Assembly: GCF_014805685.1 (NCBI RefSeq)
Contig: NC_060905.1
Location: 139,001 to 203,000, forward strand
Direction: 5' to 3'
DNA: 64,000 bases
Origin: Silurus meridionalis
Taxonomy: Eukaryota > Chordata > Actinopteri > Siluriformes > Siluridae
Below are positions 9,567 through 20,896 of this stretch, in pieces; position 1 is the first letter of the stretch, and every line of letters starts with the position of its first letter. The notes below the pieces were generated by a model, which worked only from the letters and a program-made list of their open reading frames with translations, was not told the origin of the DNA and did no database searches. The position numbers and the translations under genes are program-made.

Positions 9567-12500
9567 TTCCTCCGGAAAAGATCCAAGATGGCGCCGCTAT
9601 GTTTCGCCTGCCACTTGCTCGTCTGTTTGTTCACCACGCTGCTGGAACTGCGTTTTACAACCAATCGCCTCTTAAACACCCAGTCATTTAGACCACCACC
9701 ACCACTGTTGACATTAATTTCCTTCTTTCCTGAGACGCCCTGTCTGTTTGCTACCAGGCAGGAAGCGCGGTTGGAGAGGCGGGTTACATGCCAGGCTGAG
9801 GACTCACCTGGATTCTCCGTCTCCAAAGCCTAAAGATCAACTAGGATTTGGCAATGCTAGAAGATTGCGGGAATGCTACCGATGGCTCCGGCCGGTTGGC
9901 TCCAACACTGGTGTTCAATTTCAATGTCCTCGCTGCATTGAAACATCCACCCGGGGTTGTGTCCAAGAAAACCTTCGTCCAATTCCTCGTGTGACATCGT
10001 CGCCTGCCAACTCGTCCACGCTCCGTATGGCACTTTGTAACACCAGATCACTCAACAACAAAACATTTGTCCTCAATGATGATATCTCCTCTCACAATCT
10101 GGATCTGTTTTTCCTCACCGAAACCTGGCTTCCTTCAGATGACGTCAGTGCCTTTTCGGAAATCCTCCCCTCTGGTTACCTTTACCCAAACACGCTGCGG
10201 CAAACGGGTAGGGCCGGGGGGATAGCCACTATACACAGACAGTCCCTGAAGTGCCGCCAGCTGTCCACTAGAGGGTTTTCCAGCTTCGAGGTACAAGTAT
10301 TTGTGCTCACTTTACCCTGTCCGATCTTATGTGCAGTAATTTACCGGCCGCCCAAATCAAACAAGGATTTTTTAATTGAGTTATCAGAGCTTCTGTCAGA
10401 GTTTCTAGCAAAGTTTGACAATGTTCTAATTTGTGGTGACTTTAACATTCATGTTTGCTGCCCCTCTGATAAACCTGCTAATGATTTTAAGGCACTTTTA
10501 GACTCATTAGATCTGGCTCAGTTCATTTCCTGTCCCACCCATAGGTTAGGTCACACTCTTGACCTTATTATCTCTCATGGGGTGATTGTGTCAGATTGTG
10601 AGGTCAAGGATTTTCCCATCTCTGACCATTCTCTTATACAGTTTGACATTTGTGCTGTTTCGCCTGCACCAACGTCTACTGCCCCTCATCGTCGCCGCAT
10701 TATTACCTCATCTACAGTTGATGATTTTGTCGCTGCCTTCTCTGTTTCTGATCTTGCCTCTACTACTGAATTGACATCGCCTTCTTCCATACCATCTTCT
10801 CCCAGAATATGGACTCTGTTGTTGCCTACAAGGTGAAGTCGACCAATGGTCCATTGGACCCCTGGCTCAATGATACAACTCCGGCCCTCAGGCGCCGGTG
10901 TAGACAGGCTGAGCGAAGATAGAAGAAGGATAGGCTGCAGGTGTCGCTGGAGATGTTTAGAGACAGTCTTGCCACCTACCAGAGTGCACTGAAGGAAGCT
11001 AAAGGACAGTACCTTTCTGCTCTCATCAACAACAATAGCCACCGCCCTGGAATTTTATTCAGCACTATCAATTCTGTCATGAATCCGGTGTCTGTCGTCT
11101 TGAATGACGTTTCGGAAAACAAATGCAATGCATTCAGACAACATTTTTTGGACATGGTTTTGTCTGTTAGGCAAACCATTACACAAGTCTCCGCTGTTGC
11201 CATGTCTGCTTGTGCGGCCCAATGTGTGCTAGAGAACTTTGATGCTGTTACTCTGGTGGACCTCAGGAAAGCTGTCCACGAGTTGAAGCCCACCACCTGC
11301 CCTCTAGACGCTGTTCCTGCCAGGATTTAAAGGAGGCTGTTGACATCATAGGTCCATTCTTGTCTCCTTCATAAACAGCTGCTTTACAACTGTTCCCGCT
11401 GCTTTTAAACACGCTATTGTTAGACCGCTGCTCAAGAAACCCAACCTTGATCCCTCCATACTATCTAACTACCGCCCTATATCTAACTTGTCATTTTTGT
11501 CTAAGTTGATGGAGAAGCTTGTTTTTACCCAGCTTCAGTCTCACCTTCAACTGCACGGCATTGGTGATACATTTCAGTCCGGTTTCAGGTCGAGACATAA
11601 CACTGAATCAGCGTTATTGAGGGTCCATAATGACATTCTTGGAGCCTTGGATAGTAAAAGCTCTGTGGTTTTGGTGTTACTAGACCTTACCGCTGCATTT
11701 GACACCGTGGATCACGCCATCCTCATCTCTCGTCTTCAACATGTTGTTGGTCTGCAGGGTGCAGTACTAAATTGGTTCTCTTCATACCTCACTAACAGAA
11801 CTTTTTCAGTAATGCTGGATGATCATTTTTCCTCGGTTGCTCCTCTGTCATCTGGTGTGCCCCAAGGATCTATTCTTGGTCCTATTCTGTTCTCAATCTA
11901 TATGCTGCCAATCGTTCTGCATTGGACCCTCTCCATAGATGTCTTCAGGATATTAAACAGTGGCTTTCCCAGAACTTCCTTCATCTAAATGAAGAAAAGA
12001 TTGAGTACATCCTGCTTAGCTCGGACTTACCCAGCAGTTCTCTGAGTTTTGGTCCTCTTACACATCAGTTTGCACCTACCGTGCGTAACCTGGGTGTTAT
12101 TTTTGACCAAAGTTTTTAAATCGGTTTCAAATTGTGCAAAACGTGGCAGCTCGTCTTCTCACCAACACCTCCAAGTGCTCCCACATCATCCTCCGCTCGC
12201 TTCATTGGCTTCCGGTGCGGTTTAGGATGGAGAATAAGGTCCTGCTGTTTGTGTTCAAGGCAATCAATGATCTGGCCCCGCCATACCTCACCGAATTATT
12301 AAAGGTCTACCAACCAGCCAGAACTCTCCCCTCCACAGGACTTACCTCTCTGGTTGTTCCAAAATGCAAGTATAAAAAGTTTGGAGGCCGGTCATTTGCT
12401 GTCCAGGGACCAAAGCTGTGGAATGCACTTCCAGCACACATACAATGCATCACTGAGCTGAGTATTTTTAAATCGCAGTTGAAAACTCATTTATTCAGAC

Positions 12501-12728
12501 AAAGCTTTTAACACGTAGCCCTGATTCAACTGCTATTTTATGTTCATTGTGTCTTATTTTTTATTTTTTATTTTCTCAAGTATTTATTTATTTTTTAATA
12601 TTACTTTTAATTAAATTTTTATTTTATTTTTAATATTTTATTTTATTTTTTGCTTTACTGGAAAGCGCCTTGTGCTCCTGTTGGTGGTGGCAATGCGCTT
12701 TATAAATAAAGTTTTGATTGATTGATTG
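9567..12728 (+). mobile_element. L2-like LINE, near full length, catalytic RT block deleted
   Basis: The element starts near CCAAGATGGCGCC (9583) and ends with an ATTGATTGATTG tail, flanked by AGCTT at 9562-9566 and 12729-12733. The frame 9748-10836 carries an endonuclease with CNTRSLNNK, FLTETWLP, AVIYRPPKSN, ICGDFNIHV and ISDHSLIQFD. The reverse transcriptase frame 11488-11988 has [25 protein letters not shown] (motif A) and [14 protein letters not shown] (motif B). Directly after MLPI the alignment jumps to a region beyond motif C, so the YADD box is gone. A second deletion lies after GVIFDQSF (12116). The C-terminus (ARLLTNTSK to THLFRQSF) ends at 12511. The copy cannot encode an active enzyme. 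Confidence 0.9.
9583..9596 (+). promoter_or_regulatory. YY1-like motif at the 5' end of an L2-like LINE
   Basis: CCAAGATGGCGCCG matches the core of the YY1 site (AAGATGGC). It lies about 16 bases into the element, where an internal promoter motif would be expected. Function is inferred only. Confidence 0.5.
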
Positions 12729-15176
12729 AGCTTCTATTCTAAGCTGTATAGCAGCGAGGGGTCAGGGGCACAGGAGGTGAAAGAGGGCTTCCTTAAAGAT
12801 CTGCCTAAGCTCACAGAGTCAGTGGCTGGAGAGTTGGACAGGGAGCTGTCACTCTCTGAGCTTCAGGAGGCTCTCCAAGGCATGAAGAATGGGCGGGTGC
12901 CTGGAATAGATGGTCTCCCCATCGAGTTCTTCAAGGCATTCTGGGAAATAATAGGGCAGGATGTGCTGGAGGTTCTGAGGGAGAGTGTGAGAGGTGGTCA
13001 GCTTCCGTCAAGTTGCAGGAGGGCCGTTTTGACCCTGCTGCCAAAAAAGGGAGACCTGACCCAGCTGAAGAACTGGCGCCCGGTGTCGCTACTGTGCACT
13101 GACTGCAAGCTGCTGTCGAAAGCATTAGCATCGAGACTGATGAAGGTGATGGAGCAGATCATTCACCATGACCAGACGTACTGTGTGCCTGGCAGGTCGA
13201 TATTTGATAATGTTTACTTAATTTGTGACATTTTGGACGTCTTTAGGCTATTGGGCTTGATGACTGGTATGATTTTCCTAGATCAGGAAAAGGCTTTTGA
13301 CCGGGTTGAGCATGAATACTTGTGGAAGGTGCTGGAAAGCTTTGGGTTCAACCTCGGTTTCATAGCCATGATCAAGGTGTTGTACAGTGAAATTGAGAGT
13401 GTACTGAAGGTTAATGGTGGTTTATGTGCTCCTTTTAGAGTGTACAGAGGGATCAGGCAGGGCTGTTCACTGTCAGGAATGCTGTATACTCTTGCAATCT
13501 AACCTCTTTTAATCAACCTAAGTAGTTCTCTTTCTGGTTTTAATATTTCACGTGCCAATGCTTCACTTTACCTGTCAGCATATGCAGATGACGTGGCAGT
13601 AATGGTGGGAACCCAGTCTGGTGTGGATGTTTTAACTGATGTTTTAGAAAGATTTGAATTTTTATCATCAGCAAAAGTAAACTGGGGAAAAAGTGAAGCA
13701 GTTTTAGTTGGGGGGTGGGGAGGTGGGGAGCCGACACTCCCAGGAGGTTTGGTGTGGGGAAAAAAGGGGTTTTAAGTACTTGGGTGTCTACCTGGGAAGT
13801 GAGGAGTTTTTAAACAAAAACTGGGAAGGCACTGTAGAGCACATCAAGGGCAGACTGAGCAGGTGGAAGCGGCTAGCTCCAAAGATGTCCCACAGGGGGC
13901 GAACGCTGGTGATAAACAACCTGGCAGCGTCGTCTCTCTGGCACAAGCTGGCGTGTGTGGATCCACCACCCAACCTGTTAGCAAACATCCAGGCCCTGCT
14001 TGTTGACTTCTTCTGGGATGGTCTGCACTGGATTCTGCAGAGTGTCCTCCATCTGCCCAAGGAGGAAGGGGGGCAAGGGCTGGTCCATCTCGCCAGCAGG
14101 ACGGCAGCCTTTCGCCTCCAGTTTATCCAGAGACTCTTAACCGGGCCCAGGAAACTGGTATGGAGGCCAGTGGACTTTTGCACATGGCAGGAGTACTGGG
14201 GCTGGACAGCACTTTGTTTTTAATGGACACGGGCACGATGAGTTACCAGTCTTTTAAAAATGTGGACTTTAAAAAAAAAAAAAGCATAAAGGGCTGCGGA
14301 ACACTACACTGGCTGCTGGAGGAGCCCCTAGTCAATGGGAGTCGGCTGGACATCTCCGGTGTGACCACCCCCACACTGTCCAGGGCCATGATCGCCTCGG
14401 GGGTCGTCACACTCCCGGAGACCTGTCACGAGGGAAAGACCTGTCATGAGGGGAAGACCTGGCTGCACATATAGGACTACGATCCCTGCGCATAGCTAAC
14501 CAGCTCCTGCTGAGATGGAGGTCTACATTTACAGCAGAGGAGCGTGTTCAACTGAAGGACTATAAAATTGGTGAGAGCAGTCCTGCAGAGAATGAACCCT
14601 TTCCCCAGCTGGACATCGCTCCGGACCTCGACGGATGTGGTGGCCTCCTCCTGGAGTGCAGGGGTGAAGGGGCGATAAACTTTGGGACAGTGACGGGGAA
14701 GCTGCTCTACAGGACCTGTGTTAAAGTTTTAAACAAGAAGAAACTAAGTGGGAGGGTGGACACCCAGTGGAGGAATTTGTTTGGTCTTAACAATGACTCA
14801 ATGCTCCAGGTTGCGTTCTTTTTTTGAGTTTTTAAAATGTATTTTTAGTTCCTTGAATGTGACTTTTACTCTTCAGTGTTATATTCTGGGTTTTAGGTAC
14901 AGCAGGAGAAACAGGTTTATGTGTCAGTTGATTAATTTTATTTTTGGTCAAGCTAAAATGGCAATATACCTGAGCAGAAAGAACAAAATGGTTCAGAACA
15001 CTGACTGTGATGCGATTCAAATCTTCTTCAGACTGACAAAATCCAGGATTGTTGTTGATTTTAACTTTTACAAGAGTATGGGGGATCTGAAGATGTTTGA
15101 GACTGTGTGGTGTTGTGGAGAATCTCTTTGTTTCTTAAAAGAAAGGGAATTGTACTTTGCACCAGAGCTCGGCTAA
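12729..15176 (+). pseudogene. Tx1-like ORF2, reverse transcriptase and C-terminus, broken
   Basis: After the L2-like insertion ORF2 continues with SFYSKLYSSEG. The RT motifs are GRVPGIDGLPIEFFKAFW, LLPKKGDLTQLKNWRPVSLL, IFLDQEKAFDRVEH (motif A), RGIRQGCSLSG (motif B) and, after a single TAA at 13501, AYADDVAVM (motif C, about 13576). All catalytic aspartates are present. The frame shifts near 13770 before YLGVYLGSEEF, and again near 14220 and 14470. The C-terminal part ends at 15176. Length and domain order fit an L1/Tx1-type ORF2. Decay is light, with one stop inside the RT core. Confidence 0.85.
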
Positions 15177-15256
15177 ACGATTACACCCACCGCCTTTTTT
15201 TTTTTAAACTGTCATGTTTTATGTATGTCTATTTAATTATATATATGTATATATAT

Positions 15257-15258
<2 letters not shown>

Positions 15259-15304
<46 letters not shown>

Positions 15305-15350
15305 ATATCTATATCTATCTATTTATTTATTTATTTATTTATTTATTTAT
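15259..15350. repeat. TAGA and ATTT microsatellites in the Tx1-like 3' UTR
   Basis: About eleven TAGA units are followed, after a short spacer, by about seven ATTT units. Confidence 0.85.
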
Positions 15351-15472
15351 TCATTATATTTGACTATTTATCTTTTATTAACTTCTATGTCCTAGTACCT
15401 GATACCATCCAGGACATAACGTGACTTGTGCTGAGTCTTATGTTAAATAAAGGAGTGTAAAAGTCAAAAAAG

Positions 15473-16035
15473 TCTCTCTCTTTCTCGTTTTCTATCTCTT
15501 TCTCTCTCAGTCAGCTCTCATGCTGAGGTTCCAGTGACCACTTTTCCTGCCCCTCTTCCCTACTCAGATCTTCCCACTTCATCTCATGTCTGCTTCTGGA
15601 TGATGTTCTCTTCGATTGGAGGCGACAGTGTGCAGCTGGTGATGTTTCTCATCAACGACCTGGAGATCCATGAAATTACAGATTAAGAACGGAAGCCTTG
15701 AGGATGGATTTGGACTGTATTTAATGTCAACATTCTGCTACACTGACTCAGGACTACAGTTTGCTCTGATCACCATCTGTAAGAAATGGACACCCAGATG
15801 AGTATGAGGTTCCCTCTTAAGTTTGTTTCCTTTTAAAGTGTCTTCCTTATGTAATTTTTCCTTCATCACAGTCGCCACTGGCTTGTTCATTAGGGACAGA
15901 CTTACACTTATAAAGAACATTGTATTTATTTTTTTTTATCACCACATTATCTGTGTAAAGCTGCTTTGAGACAATGTTCATTGTTAAAAGCGCAATACAA
16001 ATAAAAATGAATTGAATTGAATTAATTGAAGCGGC
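15473..16035 (+). mobile_element. L2-like LINE 3' UTR and ATTGA tail, right flank of the Tx1-like element
   Basis: It starts in (TC)n and continues through a block with GAGGTTCCCTCTTAAG and the L2-type terminus (TGTGTAAAGCTGCTTTGAGA, then AATTGAATTGAATT). The last 200 bases match 19760-19899. The part at 15509-15850 is not in that copy and points to another subfamily. There is no coding sequence. Confidence 0.7.
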
Positions 16036-16440
16036 TGACCGAAAGAAGTGGTGTTGGGACAACAATCTCTCTTTGAATATCAGAAAAGGAGATGATTGAC
16101 ATTTTTAGAGAAGAAGGGTGGCAGCACACAACGGAGACTAAGGTGGAAACGGTGTTCCCTCATGATCTAACCTGGTTTAATTATACTACACAACTGGTCA
16201 GGAAATCATAAGAGGGTAAAATTCGTAAGAAGGTTAAGGGCATTTGGAATGCCAAGCCCAATCCACAAAAGCTTCTATAAGTATGCTATTGGGAATGTTT
16301 TTACCAGCTCTATTACAGTCTGCTATAGAAGTTGCACAGCAAATACTTGTAAGGCTTTACATAGTGTAGTGAAAGTTGCCCAAACCATCACTGGAACATC
16401 TTTACAAACACTGTTTGTAAAGTGTTTAGAGTAAAGTTAA
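16036..16440 (+). mobile_element. Rex1-like LINE fragment, C-terminal part of the RT ORF
   Basis: Translated pieces read NNLSLNIRKGDD, then FYKYAIGNVFTSSITVCY and KALHSVVKVAQTITGTSLQ. These correspond to the region after the RT core in the copies at 52807-53415 and 58270-58848. Stops and frameshifts are frequent. Confidence 0.65.
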
Positions 16441-16497
16441 GATTAATAGGAGATTAAGTGGAGATCAATTGGGTAACTGGTGCTATTCACTATGTGT

Positions 16498-16963
16498 TGT
16501 GAAGTCTCATGTCCCGTGCACAACAACAGGCAAGCACTGCGCACACGACAGCCAGGCGGGTGCTGAATGGACAGCACCATTTCAGCACCTGTATTGTGGA
16601 AAGCTGCGGTGCACATGGCAGGGGGGCAGATCGACACAACAAGGCACGACTGGAACCAAATGAGGAGAGCAGCAACTCTTCACCCTCATCGAGGGGACTG
16701 AAGAGTATAAAAGGAGCCACGAAGGAAAGCAGGTTGGAGAATGTCTGGCTCCCGACTAACTTACGGATTCTCTCTCCCTTTATTACAGGAAGCAGCGACG
16801 GCAGCGACAGCAGCGCAAGCTACCACAGCAACCACACCAGTTCACGACTTCACTTCTTCTTCTCTCCCACCACTCCTGTGCACTGTAAATAAAACACAAT
16901 GTGATTCCTTGAATTCTGCTCTCCTGGTGTGTGTTTCTCCTGTCATGCGAGCGAGTCGCTACA
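16498..16963 (+). mobile_element. Probable solo LTR
   Basis: The segment starts TGTGAAG and ends CTACA, so it has TG...CA ends, with GTGT on both sides (16494-16497 and 16964-16967) as a possible target duplication. Inside are a TATA box (TATAAAAG, 16706-16713) and a polyadenylation signal (AATAAA, about 16888), in LTR order. No internal retroelement genes adjoin it. The open frame at 16509-16892 looks like chance. Confidence 0.5.
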
Positions 16964-17134
16964 GTGTGTTACCTCATATTTGATTTCATCACGGACAGGG
17001 AGTTAGAAAAAAAGAGCAAGTGTGAAATTCTGTATGAAGCTGGTCAAATCTGCCGCAAAAACGGGTGACGTGACCTATATTTGACTTACAGTGATGCTGC
17101 AACAAGTTGTTCACAGTGTTCCAGACAGACAGGC

Positions 17135-19899
17135 TAAACCGACCGTCACTCAGGATCCACCATATTGAGACTGTGTCTGTCCCCCGAGCAAAACTAAAAT
17201 ATAGGAATTATCAGAAAGTCTGTTTAAGTAACCTGATTAACATTAAATTAAATAGAAGTGAACGCAAAGCAGCACCTCTGATCTAAAGATAGGATTGTTG
17301 AATATTAGATCTCTCACATCAGCTACAGCACCGCATTTTATTAATAATCTTCCCGAAATTATTAGATAGATAATATTAGATAGATCTCCGTCAGACCCCG
17401 CAGAGCTCGACTGGGCCACTGAACATCTAGAAACAACGTTACGTTACACTATAGATGATGGAGCTCCCCTTAAGACCAAAATAATCAGGGAGAAAAAATC
17501 AGCACAGTGGTATAATGATCATACACGCAACTTAAAACAGACCATTTGAAAATTAGAACGTAAATGGAGTCAAACAAAATGAACAGTATTTCAAATAGCA
17601 TGGAAGGAGAGCCTCCTAAATTATAGAAAATCTCTTAGTGCTGCTGATCAGCATATTTCTCCACCCTCATAGAATATAACAAGCAGAATCCTAGATTTTT
17701 ATTCTGTACTGCAGCAAAATGAACAGGGAATAAAAGCACTGCACTCACATGCACACCATCAATAGGTAGTAATGATTTCATCAACTTTTTTAATAATAAA
17801 ATTGAAAACATCAGGCAAGAAATCCAGACGATTAAAATAAATCCAGATTATTTTATAAATAACCCTGTAGACAGCAGCGTAATTATAACAGACAATCAAC
17901 TACAAAGCTTCACTCCTATTCATGAGAGTGACTTAATTTCATTAATCTCCTCATCAAAATCATCAACCTGCATTCTCCATCCCTCACCTACAAGTTTCCT
18001 CAAACAGATCATTCCAGAGGAAATTAAACCTGTTTTAAAATAATAAACTCTTCCATTAGCACTGGTTTTGTACCTAAATCCTTCAAACTGGCAGTTATCC
18101 ACCCAACTCCAACTACAGACCGATATCAAATCTCCCCTTTATATCCAAAATTTTAGAAAAGGTTGTAGCACAGCAGTTATGCTCACACCTACTTATGAAT
18201 AACATTTTTGAAATGTATCAGTCAGGATTTCGGCCTCATCATAGCACAGAGACGGCGCTAGTTAAGGTGGTAAATGACCTGTTATTGGCCTCTGATCAGG
18301 GTTTTGTCTCTTTACTTGTTTTGCTCGACCTCAGTGCAGCTTTTGACACCATTGATCACACTATACTGCTTGCTAGACTTGAGAACGTTGTTGGAATAAA
18401 GGAACAGCTCTCTTGGCTCAGGTCTTATTTGACTGATCGCTATCAGTTTGTGGATGTAAATGGTGAGTTCTCCACACTCTATGAGGTAAAGTTTGGTGTT
18501 CCTCAAGGATCTGTCTTAGGCCCACTGCTTTTCTCTTTATATATGCTGCCTCTTGGTGAAATTATTCATAAACATGGGATTCGCTTCCATTGCTATGCTG
18601 ATGACACACAGCTGTATATTTCAGCAAAGCCAGATGAGAGATCAGCTTAACAATGTTGAGAAGTGTGTAAAGGACATTAGACAGTGGATGCTTAATAACT
18701 TTCTTCTGCTCAACTCAGATAAGACGGAAGTACTTTTACTAGGACCACATGCAGCTAGAAGCAAACTTTCTGATTCTGTAACATCTCTGGATGGTGTTTC
18801 TGTTTCAGCATGTACGGCTGTCAAAGACCTTGGTGTGATTATTGACCCGAGTCTTTCCTTTGAGTCTCACGTGAATAATATCACCAGGATCGCCTTCTTT
18901 CACCTTATAAATATTGCTAAAATTAGAAATATGATGTCGTTACAGGATGCAGAAAAACTAGTTCATGCTTTTGTTACTTCTAGATTAGACTACTGTAACG
19001 CTTTACTGTCTGGGTGTTGGAGTAAGTGCAGAAATAGGCTTCAGTTAGTCCAGAATGCAGCAGCAAGAGTCCTCACCAGATCTAGAAAATATGATCACAT
19101 CAGCTCTGTTTTAATCATCTACACTGCTCCCAATTCCATCTCACACTGATTATAAAATATTACTACTGACGTATAAAGCACTTAACGCTCTCACGCCACA
19201 GTATCTGAGTGAACTTCTGTACCAGGATGATCCTCCACGCCTACTTAGATCAAAAGGTGCTGGCTATCTTTTGGTTCCTCAAATAATGAAGAGTCCAGCA
19301 GGGGGCAGATCTTTCTCTTATAAAGCCCCACAGTTATGGAACAGCCTTCCAACCAGTGTTCGGGACTCGGACACAGTCTCAGTGTTTAAGTCGAGGTTAA
19401 AAACATATTTATTCAGTCAAGCCTTTGTTCATTAGGTTTTTCTTAGGTAAAGGCTCAGATCTGGAGGGATCATGGATATGGAGTGTTTGGTGAACTGGGA
19501 TATTTGTATGCTGTCGCCCCTCACATTCACACGCTCACTCAGGTTTGTTGACGGTGGTGTGGTGGGTCGCCTCTTATCCCAGAGATCCCTCATGTCTGTG
19601 TTACCTTCTGGTTCTCCCTTTTAGTTATGCTGCCATACGGAGTCCAAACTGCACAGTGACATTAACTTTCATACACCAATAGGGACACTTAATAATCCAT
19701 ATCCTTCTCTTCCTGTCACCCTCTCTCTCTCTCTCTCTGGGGAGTTTTTCCTTGCCACAGTTGCTTATCAGGGACAAACTTACTTACAAAGAACATATTT
19801 ACGTTTAATCACCACATTATATGTGTAAAGCTGCTTTGAGACAATGTTCATTGTTAAAAGCGCAATACAAATAAAAATGAATTGAATTGAATTGAATTG
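17135..19899 (+). mobile_element. L2-like LINE with most of the endonuclease deleted
   Basis: A short endonuclease start (LLNIRSLTSATAPHF, near 17297) is followed almost at once by the linker (DPAELDWATEHLETT, near 17395), so most of the endonuclease is missing. The RT frame 18195-18650 has [40 protein letters not shown] (motif A), [14 protein letters not shown] (motif B) and CYADDTQLY (motif C). Frameshifts lead to 18553-19149 and the 3' UTR, which carries (TC)n at about 19722-19738 and ends in ATTGAATTGA repeats. The copies at 1004-1708, 40363-41350 and 49889-50303 belong to the same family. It is dead through stops and the deletion. Confidence 0.85.
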
Positions 19900-20045
19900 T
19901 TTCGAGTGGCACGCAAGCTTTAAGAGCAGAAGAACATCACTGGAAGACAACGAGAGATCAGGGAGACCTTCGACGAGCTCAACCCATGAAAATGTTCGCC
20001 AACTCGTGCATGATGATCGGAAAACAAGCCACATGATCTTACTTC
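19898..20045 (+). mobile_element. mariner transposase scrap (N-terminal helix-turn-helix)
   Basis: In the frame starting at about 19899 the translation reads CFEWHASFKSRRTSLEDNER, then SGRPSTSSTHENVRQLVHDD. This is the linker between the two N-terminal helix-turn-helix units of mariner (SETMAR-type) transposases. No start, catalytic domain or terminal repeats are nearby. Confidence 0.65.
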
Positions 20046-20486
20046 CGCACCCACTCTACTAGCTAGATTTGCATACCACCTTTTGAAAAATATTGATACC
20101 ACCACATACACCTTTTTACAATGGGACTAACAGCATAGACCCAATCTACCTGTGGAGGACTTTACCTTTCTACAATGTTTACAAAGCACACTGCACAGTT
20201 AATGCACATTCTTACATAACCTTGTAAATCTGTAATTTATGTCTTGTAACCTTTTTCTTCATGTCCTAAATTTAAGTCATAGGCTTTATGTAGGAATCAC
20301 AGAATAAGAACTACATTGCATTGTGTAACAGATGGTTTATCTGTACTTTATTGAAATTTGTTCATCAGGATAAATGATTAGTAATAAAGCACAAAGAATC
20401 AAATACAAACAATTTTCTAATGCATAAAAAAGTGATTCTGTATTTATTTAAGGGAAGTTCAGATAGATAATCCAATACACAAGATT
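20046..20486. other. AT-rich spacer, nothing recognised
   Basis: There is no supported gene or repeat. A Rex1-like flavour (tail blocks such as GCATTGTGTAACA) is possible near 20150-20340, but I cannot assign it. Confidence 0.4.
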
Positions 20487-20762
20487 ATGACTGAAAAAGA
20501 AATGAGTTAAATTAATCAGGTATGTTGGAGTAAAATATTTACTCTACTGAAATGTTTTATACAAAGTTAATAATTTTGTGAATTAACAAATTGCTTTTTA
20601 TCCTTCTATTGTGATTTTATAACTTGTAAGCTTGTGAGTGCTCTAAACAAGAATTAAATATTATTTTGCCATTGGTTAGAGAGACTGTCTTTTTCTAATT
20701 TTTCTCCTTCTTCTTATAATTGTCAGTAGATTATGGGACTTTTATGCTACTTAGTGTTAAAA

Positions 20763-20798
20763 AGTCACCAAGGAGTACGTGCCCAAAAGAGTATAAAT
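20763..20798 (+). promoter_or_regulatory. OR2 promoter module and TATA box
   Basis: AGTCACCAAGGAGTACG (20763-20779) is followed by TATAAAT (20792-20798), 105 bases before the ATG. The same pair lies before OR3 at the same distance. Confidence 0.55.
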
Positions 20799-20896
20799 GT
20801 GCGCTATGCTTCTGTGCTTCAACACAGATCATCACAGCTGGCAAATATATGGATCTAAAAAATTAGGATTTTTTCTTTTGTTTTGTTTAGCAATTA

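Larger units (their letters stand above)
3281..15472 (+). mobile_element. Tx1-like (L1-group) LINE in a (TC)n microsatellite, split by three other LINEs
   Basis: After removal of the nested RTE, Rex1 and L2-like insertions about 5.6 kb remain. The order is a 5' UTR from 3281, ORF1 with a CCHC zinc knuckle (6649-8025), ORF2 with an APE-type endonuclease (8106-9560), a reverse transcriptase resuming at 12729, and a C-terminal part ending at 15176. A 3' UTR follows and ends near 15472. Both ends abut (TC)n: CTCTCTCTCT before 3281 and TCTCTCTC after 15472. Tx1-clade elements that target (TC)n microsatellites in fish are known (Kibi and Koshi types). Several frameshifts and stops show this copy is dead. 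The 3' UTR holds TAGA and ATTT repeats at about 15259-15350. Confidence 0.8.

Noticed and set aside
16509..16892. Frames of 80-127 codons with polar composition
   Set aside because: They lie in the probable solo LTR and cross its TATA box; there is no domain signature.
20881..20890. 3' splice acceptor before the OR2 start (TTTTGTTTAG)
   Set aside because: It looks like an acceptor, but the distance from the TATA box leaves only about 65 bases for exon plus intron; kept as undecided and not annotated.
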